A stretch of 47,146 nucleotides of DNA, taken from Candidatus Uhrbacteria bacterium GW2011_GWC2_41_11. GTDB taxonomy: Bacteria; Patescibacteriota; Patescibacteriia; UBA9934; GWF2-40-263. The translations under genes were made by a program, and so were the position numbers. Below are positions 1-9,924 of the stretch, one piece after another (the first letter of the stretch is position 1; each line of letters starts with the position of its first letter). The notes below the pieces were generated by a model. That model saw nothing but the letters and a program-made list of their open reading frames with translations, was not told the origin of the DNA and did not search any database. Where the stretch lies: positions 1-47,146 of the forward strand of contig LCAH01000005.1 of assembly GCA_000996355.1 (NCBI GenBank), written 5' to 3'.

Positions 1-3000
1 CTTCTTTGAAACTCGTTGATTGTTGACCATCAACGGAAGCATACGTTCGCACAAGTCCGAGCCGATTATCAACGGGAGCTTTTGGATCCACCAAAGGCGT
101 TTCATAACGACTCACAGCCAATACCATTCCCTGTTCAGCAGACGGACGCAAATCTCGTAATTCTTCCGGCGTCACAGGAATAGTCACAGATTGACCTTTA
201 TCAAGCGTCACATGTTTTCGCTCACCTTCAATCATATATCCAACAATCACAGGACCGCTCTGTAATGTTGGAAGTGTTTCTTTGATATACAAAGCCTGTT
301 CAAGCGCGATGAGTGTATTTCCAGCTTGTTGATTCATGACATAATCAAATAATTGATTGCGTTCCGGTTCTCCAAGCGCTCCGGCCAACACCGCAAGAAG
401 AGCTGTTTGTTCAGCCACTGTTTCAACATGTTCGCTTGGTAAATAGGCATACCCGACATCTTTTTTTAAACCTTTGGCAAGCTCACGATACATCATACGT
501 GCTTCTTCATCAGAACCAAGAAAATGCAACGCAAGCGCAAGATAAAGTTGTGTATCAGTATCAAGATCTTTTTCCGCAGCAAAACGTTGAACTTCCGCAA
601 GCACTGGCTCACCCATCGCAGCGATAGCTGCGTACGCTTCCGCTGCTTGTCGCGCATCAATGGATGTGGACGTGCCTTTTTGATCCTCTGTATATAATGC
701 ATTCTCAAAAAACAGTTTCATCTGATTTTCATCAAATGGTGTTTGTCTGAAAAGAGCAATCTTTGCTGTTAAATCATAATCTTCACTTCCATAGGGCAAA
801 AGACGAATGCCTTGTCCTTGATAACTTGAAGCCATGATATCTGGAACCGATTGCGTTTCTCCGAATTCCGCATGTAACATTTCCGTTGCGACAACACGCA
901 CAGTTGCCTCATCTGCTCGGTCTCCAAACGTTTCAGAAAGTCCGAGAAGATTTCCATAATATTGACCACGATTACCATCCAAAAATGTCACATACGTCAG
1001 CCGATCACTTGCTCCAGTCACAGATGTATTTCCATTTAATTGAGCGGTTGCAATCACGGGCTTTACCAATCGTGACGGAACAATATGAACGGTTCGTGTG
1101 ATTGTATCTTTCAAATTTCCAGCCGTAGCCACGATCGTGACTTCATGCGGTCCGATATTCAAATCTGGAAGAGGAAATCGAGCCGAAGAACCAGCATTCG
1201 TATTAAATATTTGATCAACTCCTGCATCAGAAATCTTTACTTGATAAGTCACAGGTGTGTCAGATGAGACTTGCGTTCCACCCGCACGCAACAAAAGCAC
1301 CGGCTCATCCGCATCAAGATATGAATCTCGCATAACAGGGATCGCAAAAAATGGGAGACTGGCATTGATATTTATTTTTGTGTTTCCAGCAAGTTTTTGA
1401 TCTGTCTGAAATGCCTGTGCGGTCACACGCCAAGACGTAATATTATCCGGTAAAGTAAAACGATATGTTCCTTTTCCTTCTTTATCCGTCACAAGTGTTG
1501 TAAAACTTGCAGTATCTTTGAAAATAAATCGTCCACGATCTCCACCCCCACCACCTTCTGCCATACTTTGCATCGTAGCAGTTTCACGACTCACCTGAGT
1601 GGACAAAACACCACTATCAACAGAACGGAAAAGTTCGCTTAATGGATTCACATTCTCTCCTGCAAGGGTGTAGAAGGATTCATCTACCATATTCAAATTC
1701 ACTTCCCCGACAATAGGTTGTGCTTCTTTATTTTTCACTTCCACATTCAACGTCACATCTTCCCCAGGACGATATGTTTCTTTATCTGATGTTACTTTCA
1801 TCTGTAGTTCATTCAAAGAAACATCATAAAAAATATTCAGACTGGTTGGTCCGCCCCATACAAAATTATTTCCGATTTCAGCATACGCCTCTCCATCAAA
1901 ATAAACTCCATACACAGCAACGTTTGGAATATCTTCACGTTTAAATGTGAATTCGTATTGAGAAGATGTGCGTACATCTGTTTCCTGAACCCCTTGCTGT
2001 GCTTGAAAATAAAGGAATGACCCGTTTTGACCTGGAATAAATGGGACTTCGTTTTGTTCGATAGAAAGATGAACTTTTTCATCTACTCCATATCCTTTAA
2101 ATGCGTCTGGATTTGCTTTTTCGTCCATGTTCACGAATCGCAAAGACATGTCTTGTCCATATTCATACGATTGTTTTTGCCACACATAAACATCTGTTTT
2201 ATCCGTACGTCCAAATTCATCTTTTGCAGATAATTTCACAAAATAATTTGCATCTGGATTTGGAGCCGGAAACTCATATACTGCCTTTCCATCCGGTCCT
2301 GTACTCACAGAAAAATCATCAATGGTTTTTTCATTGCGGTTGTATTGATATTGTTTAATCACTTCTTTACGAACAAAATCATAAGAAGAACCAACTTCCA
2401 TTCGTGTATATGTAATCTCAATAAGTTGACCTGTTATCACTTGTCCACCACGTGGTTTTGGTGCAAACACTTTTGGATCCCAAGAATTTATTGCCTGCGT
2501 TTCACGCGCCGTGAGGTTTACACGACCAACATGATCTTGAATAGATGTATCTTCCCATGAAACATCCAAATAGACCTTTGGTCCAAAAATCATGATATTT
2601 GTTGAACCTGTAATATCTCCTTCTTCCGGACGCGCTGGAGAAACGGACAAATATGCTGGACGAGGATATCGCCAACCTTCAAGTACCTCTTCATAAGGAA
2701 TAAAACTTCCACGAGCATTTCCTCCTTCATCCAATATTAATGTCTGCTGACCAAAAGAAGTATCTGTAAGAACCTGCAGACCTTTCACCGGAGTTCCTTC
2801 AAAAAATTCTCCATGAACTGTGTATCCGACCGTGTCACCAACGAATGCAGCTTCAACATCTGGAGTGATGGTTAACGTGTACGCCGGTTTTTCATATTCA
2901 CTTACACTGATTCCGCGCGATATGACACGTTGTCCATTTACTTCTACTACAACGTCATAATATCCAGGAGTCACTCCAATGAGATCTAACACACCTTCAA

Positions 3001-4837
3001 ATGTTCCACGCTCAGTTACTTTAACTGTTGATTCATCAAAGATGAGCGGTTCTGGTTCTTTACAAGATAAATCTGACCACGAACACCATCCACTTTGCCC
3101 AATCCATACACGAACATTCTCTGGACGATCGCCTGTTTTACGATCTTCAGCATATCCCCAAAAACGAAGCGTATCCGTTGGTTTATACATGGGACGATCT
3201 GTATAAAAATACGACCAATAGGAAGATTGTGAATCACGAACAGGACCCATCATGCGTTCGAACGATCCTTTTCCATATATGACACTTTGTTGCCCATCAA
3301 CGGAAAGAATAATGGCATCTGTTCCACTCTTAATTTCAATATGAGAGGCATCTAAATAGGCTTGTGTATTTCGATTTTCCGCAGAAAGAGAACTCAGTCC
3401 ATTTTGATCTGTTGGAGAAAACGTTTCATCACCGACAAATCGAACATTCGCACTTTTCACAGGTTTGTGCGTATCTGCGCTATTCACCCAAACCAATGTC
3501 TCATTTGTTGCTTTTGCAATATAAGCGGTGAGCGGACTGGATTCGATAAGAGCCCAGGATTGTTTTCCTCCAACCTCAAATTCTGCAAGATAATATCCAT
3601 TCTCAAGAGAAGAAGGAAACACAAGATATTTTTGCCATTGAAACTCCATTCCTGTTACATCAAATTCCGCTGTGATAGGCATGGTTGAGAGATCTACAAT
3701 CTGATTCACAGATCCGTATGATGTCCACATGAGATCATCTGCTTTTTGTACGGCCTCTGCATACTGATCGTATGCGCTTGGTTGTTTGTCTGTTGGAACA
3801 AAACGATGCACTTTTATATGAACAGCTGCTCCATCAACTTCTCCATACACATAATATGGAATCGCAACTGTAGAAGATGGAGACACAGAATAAAAATGGT
3901 CTTGCAAAGAAAATTCAGAAGAACGCATTTCATCAGCTGGAGCTGTTTCAAACTGAAATGTATAGGACTGACCAAGGGTTTCGTCACTTCCTGTGAGACC
4001 AAGTGAACCATCAATCGTCACGGTATAAATCGTTTGTGGAGTTAATTTCTCTGGGACAAAAACAAATGTTCGACGTGAAGATTCTATATGTCCACTCAAT
4101 GCTGGTGTAATCGTAAGAGCGCGTTCAAATGCTTTCGGGTCAATATTTTCATGACTAAAATTCACCTCAATCGCTGCATCAAGAGGTGTTTGAGATTGGT
4201 GCGTACCCGGCAAGGTTCCCAAAACACGAAACGGACTTTTTACTTGGAACGCCCAGGAGTATGGACGCGAAATGATTTGACCAGAAGAATCCGTTGCTTG
4301 GGTTTGAAGTTTAAAAGAAACAACTTGAGCTGCATCAAGGGGTTTTTCAAATGCAATACGAACTTTTTTATCGGAAAGCTGATTCATTTTATATGAAACA
4401 TCTGTATTGACAGATAAATCATTTTTAATAGCAGACGCGTTAATTTTTTGTTTACTCTCTAAAAGAAACGAAGAATTGTTTGCGATTCCGAGTGTATCTG
4501 ACTGTTCAGCTGTCAGCGTAAAATTATCAAATGCATACACCGTCTTCACTCCAAAAAAAGGTTGAAGAACAATCGTTGCAACCACAACAAGAATCAAAGC
4601 TGTAAATCCAATTGTGGCAAAACGGCGCCCTGGTGCACCTCCAAAGAGGGCAGAAAAAGAAAAACGTGACATACGTCGAACCTGCCAGGCTTCAAACAGG
4701 CGCGTATACAACGCCTCTTTGTATCCAGGACGAGGTGTAGGATCAATGGAATTAGCATGGCGGACAAAAAGACCGCCGACACCTTTTTCCAACGATGACG
4801 ATTCCTCTCTATTACGTTTTGAGTTCTTGAAAAACAT
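1..4837 (-). CDS. Alpha-2-macroglobulin family protein, membrane-anchored, 3' end truncated by window edge
   Basis: Manual translation from ATG at 4837 (MFFKNSKRNREESSSLEKGVGGLFVRHANSIDPTPRPGYKEAL...) stays open to position 1, so it is missing from the closed-ORF track. TM helix (FATIGFTALILVVVATIVLQPFF) near the N-terminus; A2M hallmark ...LPDNITSWRVTAQAFQTD...; repeated Ig/MG-like domains. Confidence 0.9.
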   Translation of the reverse strand, partial: MFFKNSKRNREESSSLEKGVGGLFVRHANSIDPTPRPGYKEALYTRLFEAWQVRRMSRFSFSALFGGAPGRRFATIGFTALILVVVATIVLQPFFGVKTVYAFDNFTLTAEQSDTLGIANNSSFLLESKQKINASAIKNDLSVNTDVSYKMNQLSDKKVRIAFEKPLDAAQVVSFKLQTQATDSSGQIISRPYSWAFQVKSPFRVLGTLPGTHQSQTPLDAAIEVNFSHENIDPKAFERALTITPALSGHIESSRRTFVFVPEKLTPQTIYTVTIDGSLGLTGSDETLGQSYTFQFETAPADEMRSSEFSLQDHFYSVSPSSTVAIPYYVYGEVDGAAVHIKVHRFVPTDKQPSAYDQYAEAVQKADDLMWTSYGSVNQIVDLSTMPITAEFDVTGMEFQWQKYLVFPSSLENGYYLAEFEVGGKQSWALIESSPLTAYIAKATNETLVWVNSADTHKPVKSANVRFVGDETFSPTDQNGLSSLSAENRNTQAYLDASHIEIKSGTDAIILSVDGQQSVIYGKGSFERMMGPVRDSQSSYWSYFYTDRPMYKPTDTLRFWGYAEDRKTGDRPENVRVWIGQSGWCSWSDLSCKEPEPLIFDESTVKVTERGTFEGVLDLIGVTPGYYDVVVEVNGQRVISRGISVSEYEKPAYTLTITPDVEAAFVGDTVGYTVHGEFFEGTPVKGLQVLTDTSFGQQTLILDEGGNARGSFIPYEEVLEGWRYPRPAYLSVSPARPEEGDITGSTNIMIFGPKVYLDVSWEDTSIQDHVGRVNLTARETQAINSWDPKVFAPKPRGGQVITGQLIEITYTRMEVGSSYDFVRKEVIKQYQYNRNEKTIDDFSVSTGPDGKAVYEFPAPNPDANYFVKLSAKDEFGRTDKTDVYVWQKQSYEYGQDMSLRFVNMDEKANPDAFKGYGVDEKVHLSIEQNEVPFIPGQNGSFLYFQAQQGVQETDVRTSSQYEFTFKREDIPNVAVYGVYFDGEAYAEIGNNFVWGGPTSLNIFYDVSLNELQMKVTSDKETYRPGEDVTLNVEVKNKEAQPIVGEVNLNMVDESFYTLAGENVNPLSELFRSVDSGVLSTQVSRETATMQSMAEGGGGGDRGRFIFKDTASFTTLVTDKEGKGTYRFTLPDNITSWRVTAQAFQTDQKLAGNTKININASLPFFAIPVMRDSYLDADEPVLLLRAGGTQVSSDTPVTYQVKISDAGVDQIFNTNAGSSARFPLPDLNIGPHEVTIVATAGNLKDTITRTVHIVPSRLVKPVIATAQLNGNTSVTGASDRLTYVTFLDGNRGQYYGNLLGLSETFGDRADEATVRVVATEMLHAEFGETQSVPDIMASSYQGQGIRLLPYGSEDYDLTAKIALFRQTPFDENQMKLFFENALYTEDQKGTSTSIDARQAAEAYAAIAAMGEPVLAEVQRFAAEKDLDTDTQLYLALALHFLGSDEEARMMYRELAKGLKKDVGYAYLPSEHVETVAEQTALLAVLAGALGEPERNQLFDYVMNQQAGNTLIALEQALYIKETLPTLQSGPVIVGYMIEGERKHVTLDKGQSVTIPVTPEELRDLRPSAEQGMVLAVSRYETPLVDPKAPVDNRLGLVRTYASVDGQQSTSFKE

Positions 4838-4849
4838 ACGTACAAATAG

Positions 4850-5530
4850 CTAAACGCTTTTCTCGTTTTCTTCTGTAAAAAAAGTCTCCATCATCGCTTT
4901 CAAAGAATCATCTGCAAGCGATTCACATTTCTTTAATGCTCGATACAAGATGACTCCTGCATTGTTTGGAGTACATTCGAGTGCTTCTGCAATTTCTTGA
5001 TGCGAACACTCTGCGTAAAACTTCATACTCACCGCCAAACGCTCGCGTACATTTAATTGTTCCAACACACGTTCAAGACCCTGACCTAATAATTGATGAT
5101 CTACATGTTTTTCCAATCCAGCATCATGAGATGAACCTTCTCCAAATTCTTCATGTAATTCTTCTGTTGGTTTTCTTGTGCGATAATGATCTGTCACCGT
5201 ATTTGCTGCAATCCGATACACCCAAGCAGAAAAAGAAGTTTTCCAAATAAATGATGCACGATGGGCAAATGCTTTCAAAAAAATTTCAGAAACAAGATCT
5301 TCTGCTACTTCCCGACGACTAACACGCCGAATCACGAATGTATAAATTTTTTGAAAATATCGCTCGTATAATTGTTCGAACGCAGAAGCATCCCCATCTC
5401 GCATGCGATTCGTAAGCACTTCATCGGAAACCTCATAGTTTTTTTCAAATTCTGTTCGAGATGTCCCAAGCCATTCAGCTGTAAACATCAAAACACGGAA
5501 AAATCCTCTCAAAATAGGAAACGAAATCAT
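4850..5530 (-). CDS. ECF-type RNA polymerase sigma-70 factor
   Basis: Sigma region 2 (AFEQLYERYFQKIYTFVIRRVSRREVAEDLVSEIFLKAF) and region 4 (LNVRERLAVSMKFYAECSHQEIAEALECTPNNAGVILYRALKK). Confidence 0.9.
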   Translation of the reverse strand: MISFPILRGFFRVLMFTAEWLGTSRTEFEKNYEVSDEVLTNRMRDGDASAFEQLYERYFQKIYTFVIRRVSRREVAEDLVSEIFLKAFAHRASFIWKTSFSAWVYRIAANTVTDHYRTRKPTEELHEEFGEGSSHDAGLEKHVDHQLLGQGLERVLEQLNVRERLAVSMKFYAECSHQEIAEALECTPNNAGVILYRALKKCESLADDSLKAMMETFFTEENEKSV

Positions 5531-5620
5531 ATCAATCCTCTTACACGAATACGCAAATAATTAAGCGAAGTTTAGCATATCTTTCACAAAGAACGAAATA
5601 AAATATTTTGAAAATAAAAA

Positions 5621-5651
5621 CCGACCTACACACAGCATGTATGTAGGTCGG
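5621..5651 (-). terminator. Rho-independent terminator of the 5658..6176 transcript
   Basis: CCGACCTAC / GTAGGTCGG stem, followed on the minus strand by TTTTTATTTT. Confidence 0.75.
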
Positions 5652-5657
5652 ATAAGA

Positions 5658-6176
5658 TTACATTCGCTTGAACGCCTCCCACTTACGGTGGAAGACCTCA
5701 CTCACCATCTGCTGGATGGTCGGATTCAGCAACCCGTCGAGATTCCGTTTCTGGAGCAGAGCATCCCGAACCTCGGTTGCCGAGATCTTGGGAGTACTTC
5801 CATCAAAACGGTTGACGATCGAGACTTTCCGACCAGCCTCAAGGAAAAACTCCACATCCTCCTCGCATCCGCCAAAAAATCTGACTTCCTTGGGATCAAA
5901 TCCCCCAAGAGTCAAGATGTCGTCGAGAGCCGTGAACCACTGATTGTTGTCCTCCTTGAAATCTGGAAGACCAACAACCTTGATTCCAGGAAATACTGCT
6001 CGGAGGAATTGTCTTCTCTCTGCATATGAAAAGAAATATCGCAGGGAGAGAGTGGCGTTTGATCCACCGATGATCACGAGACAATTCTCGATCCCACAGG
6101 TCTCGATCATCTTCTCGATAATCGCCTCATGTCCCAAATGCAAGGGACAGATTCTTCCCAAGAAGACACCCTTCAT
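5658..6176 (-). CDS. Nucleotidyltransferase (HxGH family), nicotinamide-nucleotide adenylyltransferase-like
   Basis: MKGVFLGRICPLHLGHEAIIEKM (GxFxPxHxGH-type motif) and C-terminal ISATEVRDAL. Confidence 0.75.
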   Translation of the reverse strand: MKGVFLGRICPLHLGHEAIIEKMIETCGIENCLVIIGGSNATLSLRYFFSYAERRQFLRAVFPGIKVVGLPDFKEDNNQWFTALDDILTLGGFDPKEVRFFGGCEEDVEFFLEAGRKVSIVNRFDGSTPKISATEVRDALLQKRNLDGLLNPTIQQMVSEVFHRKWEAFKRM

Positions 6177-6194
6177 CTTTACCTCTAAAAAACG

Positions 6195-7484
6195 TTATGC
6201 TGCCAAGGCATCCGAATTACGGATACCAACAATATTCAATCGGAATGACGGTGCTTGGACAACTGGAATCTTCGTTCCGTCCAGACAATCCTCGAACATC
6301 CGCAAATCCACGTCATTCAGACAAAAGACGTTAAAAGAACCGATCCGCTTCTCGAGAAGCAAGGCGCCAATTTCCTCTGGCGTCGTTTCTTCTTCCCGAC
6401 CACGAAAAATCGTGCTGTCCCGACGATCGCAGATAAGAACACGCATCAGGTCAGACACAGTTCCACCCACAATCTCGCGGCCGTTTCGTTCGGAAATGAG
6501 ATAAGCCACGCGATCTTCGTGAAACGGCTGTTCCTCGAATCGGACACGAACGCGGTATTCCTTGTGTCCTCTTTCTTCGAGAAATGTTCCAATCTGTTCG
6601 GTTAGGGCCTGACGCACGTCCTTGAGTCCCTCTGTCAGACGTGGACGAATTGCCTTGATTTCAACGACCATACAGGTCGCGATCCAGTATGACTGGACAG
6701 TGAACCCGAGAATACCAGGATGGCGATTGACAATGCCAGAAATAAATTCAGTCGTTTCTGCATCCAATGCAGCATGATTGATCTTTTTCCAAGCATCCGT
6801 CACGATCCCCTTGGCAGTCCCAAGCATAAGCCAAGCCATCCCAAGACCGCAGAGGTATTCAATCCATCCAAAAGATGGAATGAAAACCTGAAGAAGGATA
6901 CCAGCAAATGCCAGTGCATCTAATCGTCCATCACTTGCTGTTTCTTCTCCATCATCCTCGATAAGCCGACGAGCGTATTTCTTTCCAACTCCAATCTGGA
7001 AGCGACTCATCCGAAAAAGAACAAGTGCACTCACTCCCATGACCAAAGCTGAAATGAGACGCGGAGTTGTTTCCATAACCACCAATTCAGGAATCGGTAG
7101 AAATGGAATAACCTTGATTTGCTCGAGTGAACCAGGAGAGACAACCAATATAATCCCGAACACGGATTTGAGTCCGATCTCATACAAGGCGAGAAATCCA
7201 AGTGAAAGACCAATACCAAGAGAAATAAACGGCTCAATACCACTTTTTCCCCAGATATGTTCTTTTGTCTTTCCAGAATTCCCTACCTGCACTCCCAACA
7301 ATATCAATATTGCTGTCAAAATATCGCTCGTCTGATGCCAGGCATCTGCCTCGAGCAACGGCGAGTGGAACATGAGTCCAGGAATCATTTTTCCAGGCAC
7401 CATGATCAAATACATGATCAGGATGGCAGTCATGGCTCCGGTTGGAGTCTGAAACCAGGACACTTTCTGTTTCATTCGGTCCAT
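6195..7484 (-). CDS. Cation diffusion facilitator (CDF) family transporter with a long C-terminal cytosolic region
   Basis: TM segments with HSPLLEADAWHQTSDILTA (HxxxD-type metal site) and a second DGRLDALAFAG motif. Confidence 0.75.
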   Translation of the reverse strand: MDRMKQKVSWFQTPTGAMTAILIMYLIMVPGKMIPGLMFHSPLLEADAWHQTSDILTAILILLGVQVGNSGKTKEHIWGKSGIEPFISLGIGLSLGFLALYEIGLKSVFGIILVVSPGSLEQIKVIPFLPIPELVVMETTPRLISALVMGVSALVLFRMSRFQIGVGKKYARRLIEDDGEETASDGRLDALAFAGILLQVFIPSFGWIEYLCGLGMAWLMLGTAKGIVTDAWKKINHAALDAETTEFISGIVNRHPGILGFTVQSYWIATCMVVEIKAIRPRLTEGLKDVRQALTEQIGTFLEERGHKEYRVRVRFEEQPFHEDRVAYLISERNGREIVGGTVSDLMRVLICDRRDSTIFRGREEETTPEEIGALLLEKRIGSFNVFCLNDVDLRMFEDCLDGTKIPVVQAPSFRLNIVGIRNSDALAA

Positions 7485-7503
7485 TCTTTCTATCTCCTTC
7501 CGG

Positions 7504-8283
7504 TTAATAACGGCCGATCGTCATGACCGGCACCAAGGTGATTTTGCGCAACGCATCCGGGTACCATCCGAACCAGATCTTGTCCCCGTATCCCATGAGA
7601 ATGAGGGGCGAGGAAATGCGCTGTGCCGCAAGATTTATCCCACGTGCCACATCAGTGTCCATGGCTGGAATTGACCGATGGAAAAGACCAAGCTGATCAG
7701 CCGCTTCCTCCGCAGATTCGAGAATCTCTCTGGCAGATTCGTTCATATGATCCGACGGATCATCGGACATTACGCTCTTATCCCGGAAAGTAGTGTGGTA
7801 AAATACCACTTTCTCAAACCCCATGGCAGCGATAAGTGGCAGACCGATTTCCACGGTCCGCAAGGCTGAATCCCGAGTTCCGAGTGGAATCAAAACCTCA
7901 CCTTCTCCACGCGCGCAGAGCGTTCCCTCGTACGCCGGAGACAGAACATTTGCTTCCTTGCGCATGTTCCCAAATTCATTACTGATGACCAGCATGTTTT
8001 TTGGAATAGCGTAGGTTTTGAGGTCGATACGAAGGATCGTAAACCTCATGAGACCATAGGATTTCGTCCCAATCCATTGCTGGATCGTTCGTATAATCCC
8101 CTGTTCTTCCTCGACAAGAAGATCTTGATCTTCCATTGGATCCGAACCGACGTCGATAAAAACATACAGAACGGACTGCCCGAAATGTCGGACAAGTTCA
8201 GCCGCGAAAAACGCTTCTGAACGCGATTCCGGCGTGTCTCGAAAGATAAAGCCGATATTCGGACCGTTTCCGGTTTTCTTCAT
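7504..8283 (-). CDS. Universal stress protein-like
   Basis: VLIPLGTRDSALRTVEIGLPLIAAMGFEKVVFYHTTF ... AQRISSPLILMGYGDKIWFGWYPDALRKITLVPVMTIGRY resembles the UspA fold ending. Confidence 0.6.
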   Translation of the reverse strand: MKKTGNGPNIGFIFRDTPESRSEAFFAAELVRHFGQSVLYVFIDVGSDPMEDQDLLVEEEQGIIRTIQQWIGTKSYGLMRFTILRIDLKTYAIPKNMLVISNEFGNMRKEANVLSPAYEGTLCARGEGEVLIPLGTRDSALRTVEIGLPLIAAMGFEKVVFYHTTFRDKSVMSDDPSDHMNESAREILESAEEAADQLGLFHRSIPAMDTDVARGINLAAQRISSPLILMGYGDKIWFGWYPDALRKITLVPVMTIGRY

Positions 8284-8353
8284 TTATCCCTCCAAATTAA
8301 AAAAGACCTTGTTTAACGCAAAAACAAAAAATAACCAAGACATTAAACAGTCC

Positions 8354-8382
8354 ATAATACCAAAAAAATCATGTTTTGTCAA
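8354..8382 (-). promoter_or_regulatory. Sigma70-type promoter for the USP/CDF/NadM-like operon
   Basis: Minus strand TTGACA-N17-TATTAT; the -35 overlaps the uvrC stop codon. Confidence 0.7.
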
Positions 8383-9704
8383 TTTTTCTTAACAAAACTT
8401 TTTCCCCGTAATTCTCGATGATATTTGATAGCAAAACGATGGGCTTCATCACGAGCTTGTTGGAACATCTGTTTTCCTCGCTCAACAACCTGAGCTAATG
8501 CTAAATTTCTCGAATCAAAAACGAGACGATCTTGTTTGCGATCAAATCCTTTAGCCAAACCAACAAGAGGAATCTGAACATCAAATTGATTCAATACATC
8601 TTGCACTTTACCCACCTGTCCTTCCCCGCCATCAATAACCATAAGCACAGGAAGTGGCCATGTATCAGGAAACTGTTTTACTCGCGCAAGACGTCGACGC
8701 AAAACTTCTTCCATCATTGCCACATCATTTGAACCTTGAACGGTTTTAATTTTGAATTTTCGATATTCTTTTTTTGCAGGTTTTCCATCTAAAAACACAA
8801 CCATGGATCCTACCGCAGATGTGCCGGAAATATTACTAATGTCATAACACTCAATACGACCATTCAGATCAATTCCTTCTTTTTGTTCAATTTTCGCAAA
8901 AGGAAGATCAGCATCTTCTTTCATCACAAGCGCAACATCTTGAATATGTTCAAGGGCAAAAAGATTGTTGCGTAGTTTTGCTGCTTGTTCGAAACGATGA
9001 AGACGTGCTTCATGCTCCATTTCTTTTTTGATTTCTCGCATGAGTTCTGTTTTCCTTCCTTCAAAAAATAAAATGAGTTGTCGAATGATTCGATGATATT
9101 CTTTTGCCGTAATCGCTCCCGTGCATACACCTGGACATTTTTTAATATGCACATTGAAACAGGCTTTTCGTTTTCCTGTTACTTCGGGCGGCTGACAGAT
9201 ACTCCACGGAATCATTTTTCGAATGAGATCAAGCGCACGACGCAAAGCCTGAGCACTTGTATAAGGACCAAATACAGCCAAAAAATGCTTTTTTGCCACA
9301 GGAGAAAGTTTGCGTTCAAATGGATTGATATGAAGACGCTCGAGTTCAAGACCACGCATCAAAAGCGGACGCGGATACGCTTCGTTTGTGATCACAAGAT
9401 ACAAAAATGTTTTATCGTCACGTTGCAGAATATTATATTTTGGACGTTTGGCTTTAATTTGATTTGCCTCAAGCACAAGCGCTTCAATCACGGTTCCTGT
9501 TTGCACATAATCAATACGAGCAATATTTGAAACCATATCTGCAATCCGATTATCATGTGCCTTTGTAAAATACGAACCAACTCGCTTTTTGAGTGAGGTT
9601 GCTTTTCCAACATACAGAAGTTCTCCGGACATGTCGTAATAAAAATAGACACCGGGGCTGTCTGGAAGTTCTTTATTTTTTATTGTGATGTGTGAAGGGA
9701 TCAT
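8379..9704 (-). CDS. uvrC: Excinuclease ABC subunit C (short form)
   Basis: GIY-YIG start (PDSPGVYFYYDMSGELLYVGKATSLKKRVGSYF), UVR region, UvrC endonuclease core (ECYDISNISGTSAVGSMVVF, LPVLMVIDGGEGQVGKVQDVL), RDEAHRFAIKYHRELR. Ends at 441 aa. Confidence 0.95.
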   Translation of the reverse strand: MIPSHITIKNKELPDSPGVYFYYDMSGELLYVGKATSLKKRVGSYFTKAHDNRIADMVSNIARIDYVQTGTVIEALVLEANQIKAKRPKYNILQRDDKTFLYLVITNEAYPRPLLMRGLELERLHINPFERKLSPVAKKHFLAVFGPYTSAQALRRALDLIRKMIPWSICQPPEVTGKRKACFNVHIKKCPGVCTGAITAKEYHRIIRQLILFFEGRKTELMREIKKEMEHEARLHRFEQAAKLRNNLFALEHIQDVALVMKEDADLPFAKIEQKEGIDLNGRIECYDISNISGTSAVGSMVVFLDGKPAKKEYRKFKIKTVQGSNDVAMMEEVLRRRLARVKQFPDTWPLPVLMVIDGGEGQVGKVQDVLNQFDVQIPLVGLAKGFDRKQDRLVFDSRNLALAQVVERGKQMFQQARDEAHRFAIKYHRELRGKSFVKKN

Positions 9705-9924
9705 GGTGTGTTTGGTTGGTTTGTAGAAAATGTAGAAGGCGTTGAAAGTGTAAAATATATTAAATTGGTTTTAGCATTTTTTTAACAAAGTGAAAATGTT
9801 GTTGATTCAAAATATGGGGCTCTGCCCCAACATCCCCGACCAATTTTCTTGTGCTTGCCCAAAAAAAATGGGTGAAAAGAAAGGGCATCCCCGAAGGATT
9901 TGGAGGAAATAGATCGAATTCAAA

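Noticed and set aside
436-4853. Many 60-110 aa ORFs on both strands in the ORF track
   Set aside because: They lie inside the long minus-strand A2M-like reading frame, which runs off the window edge and so is absent from a closed-ORF list. Their translations show no protein-like character.
8379-8420. UGA recoded as an amino acid (as in some CPR lineages) to explain the short uvrC
   Set aside because: Several genes clearly terminate at TGA (e.g. the sigma gene at 36640), and reading through the uvrC TGA gives no HhH sequence before the next stop.
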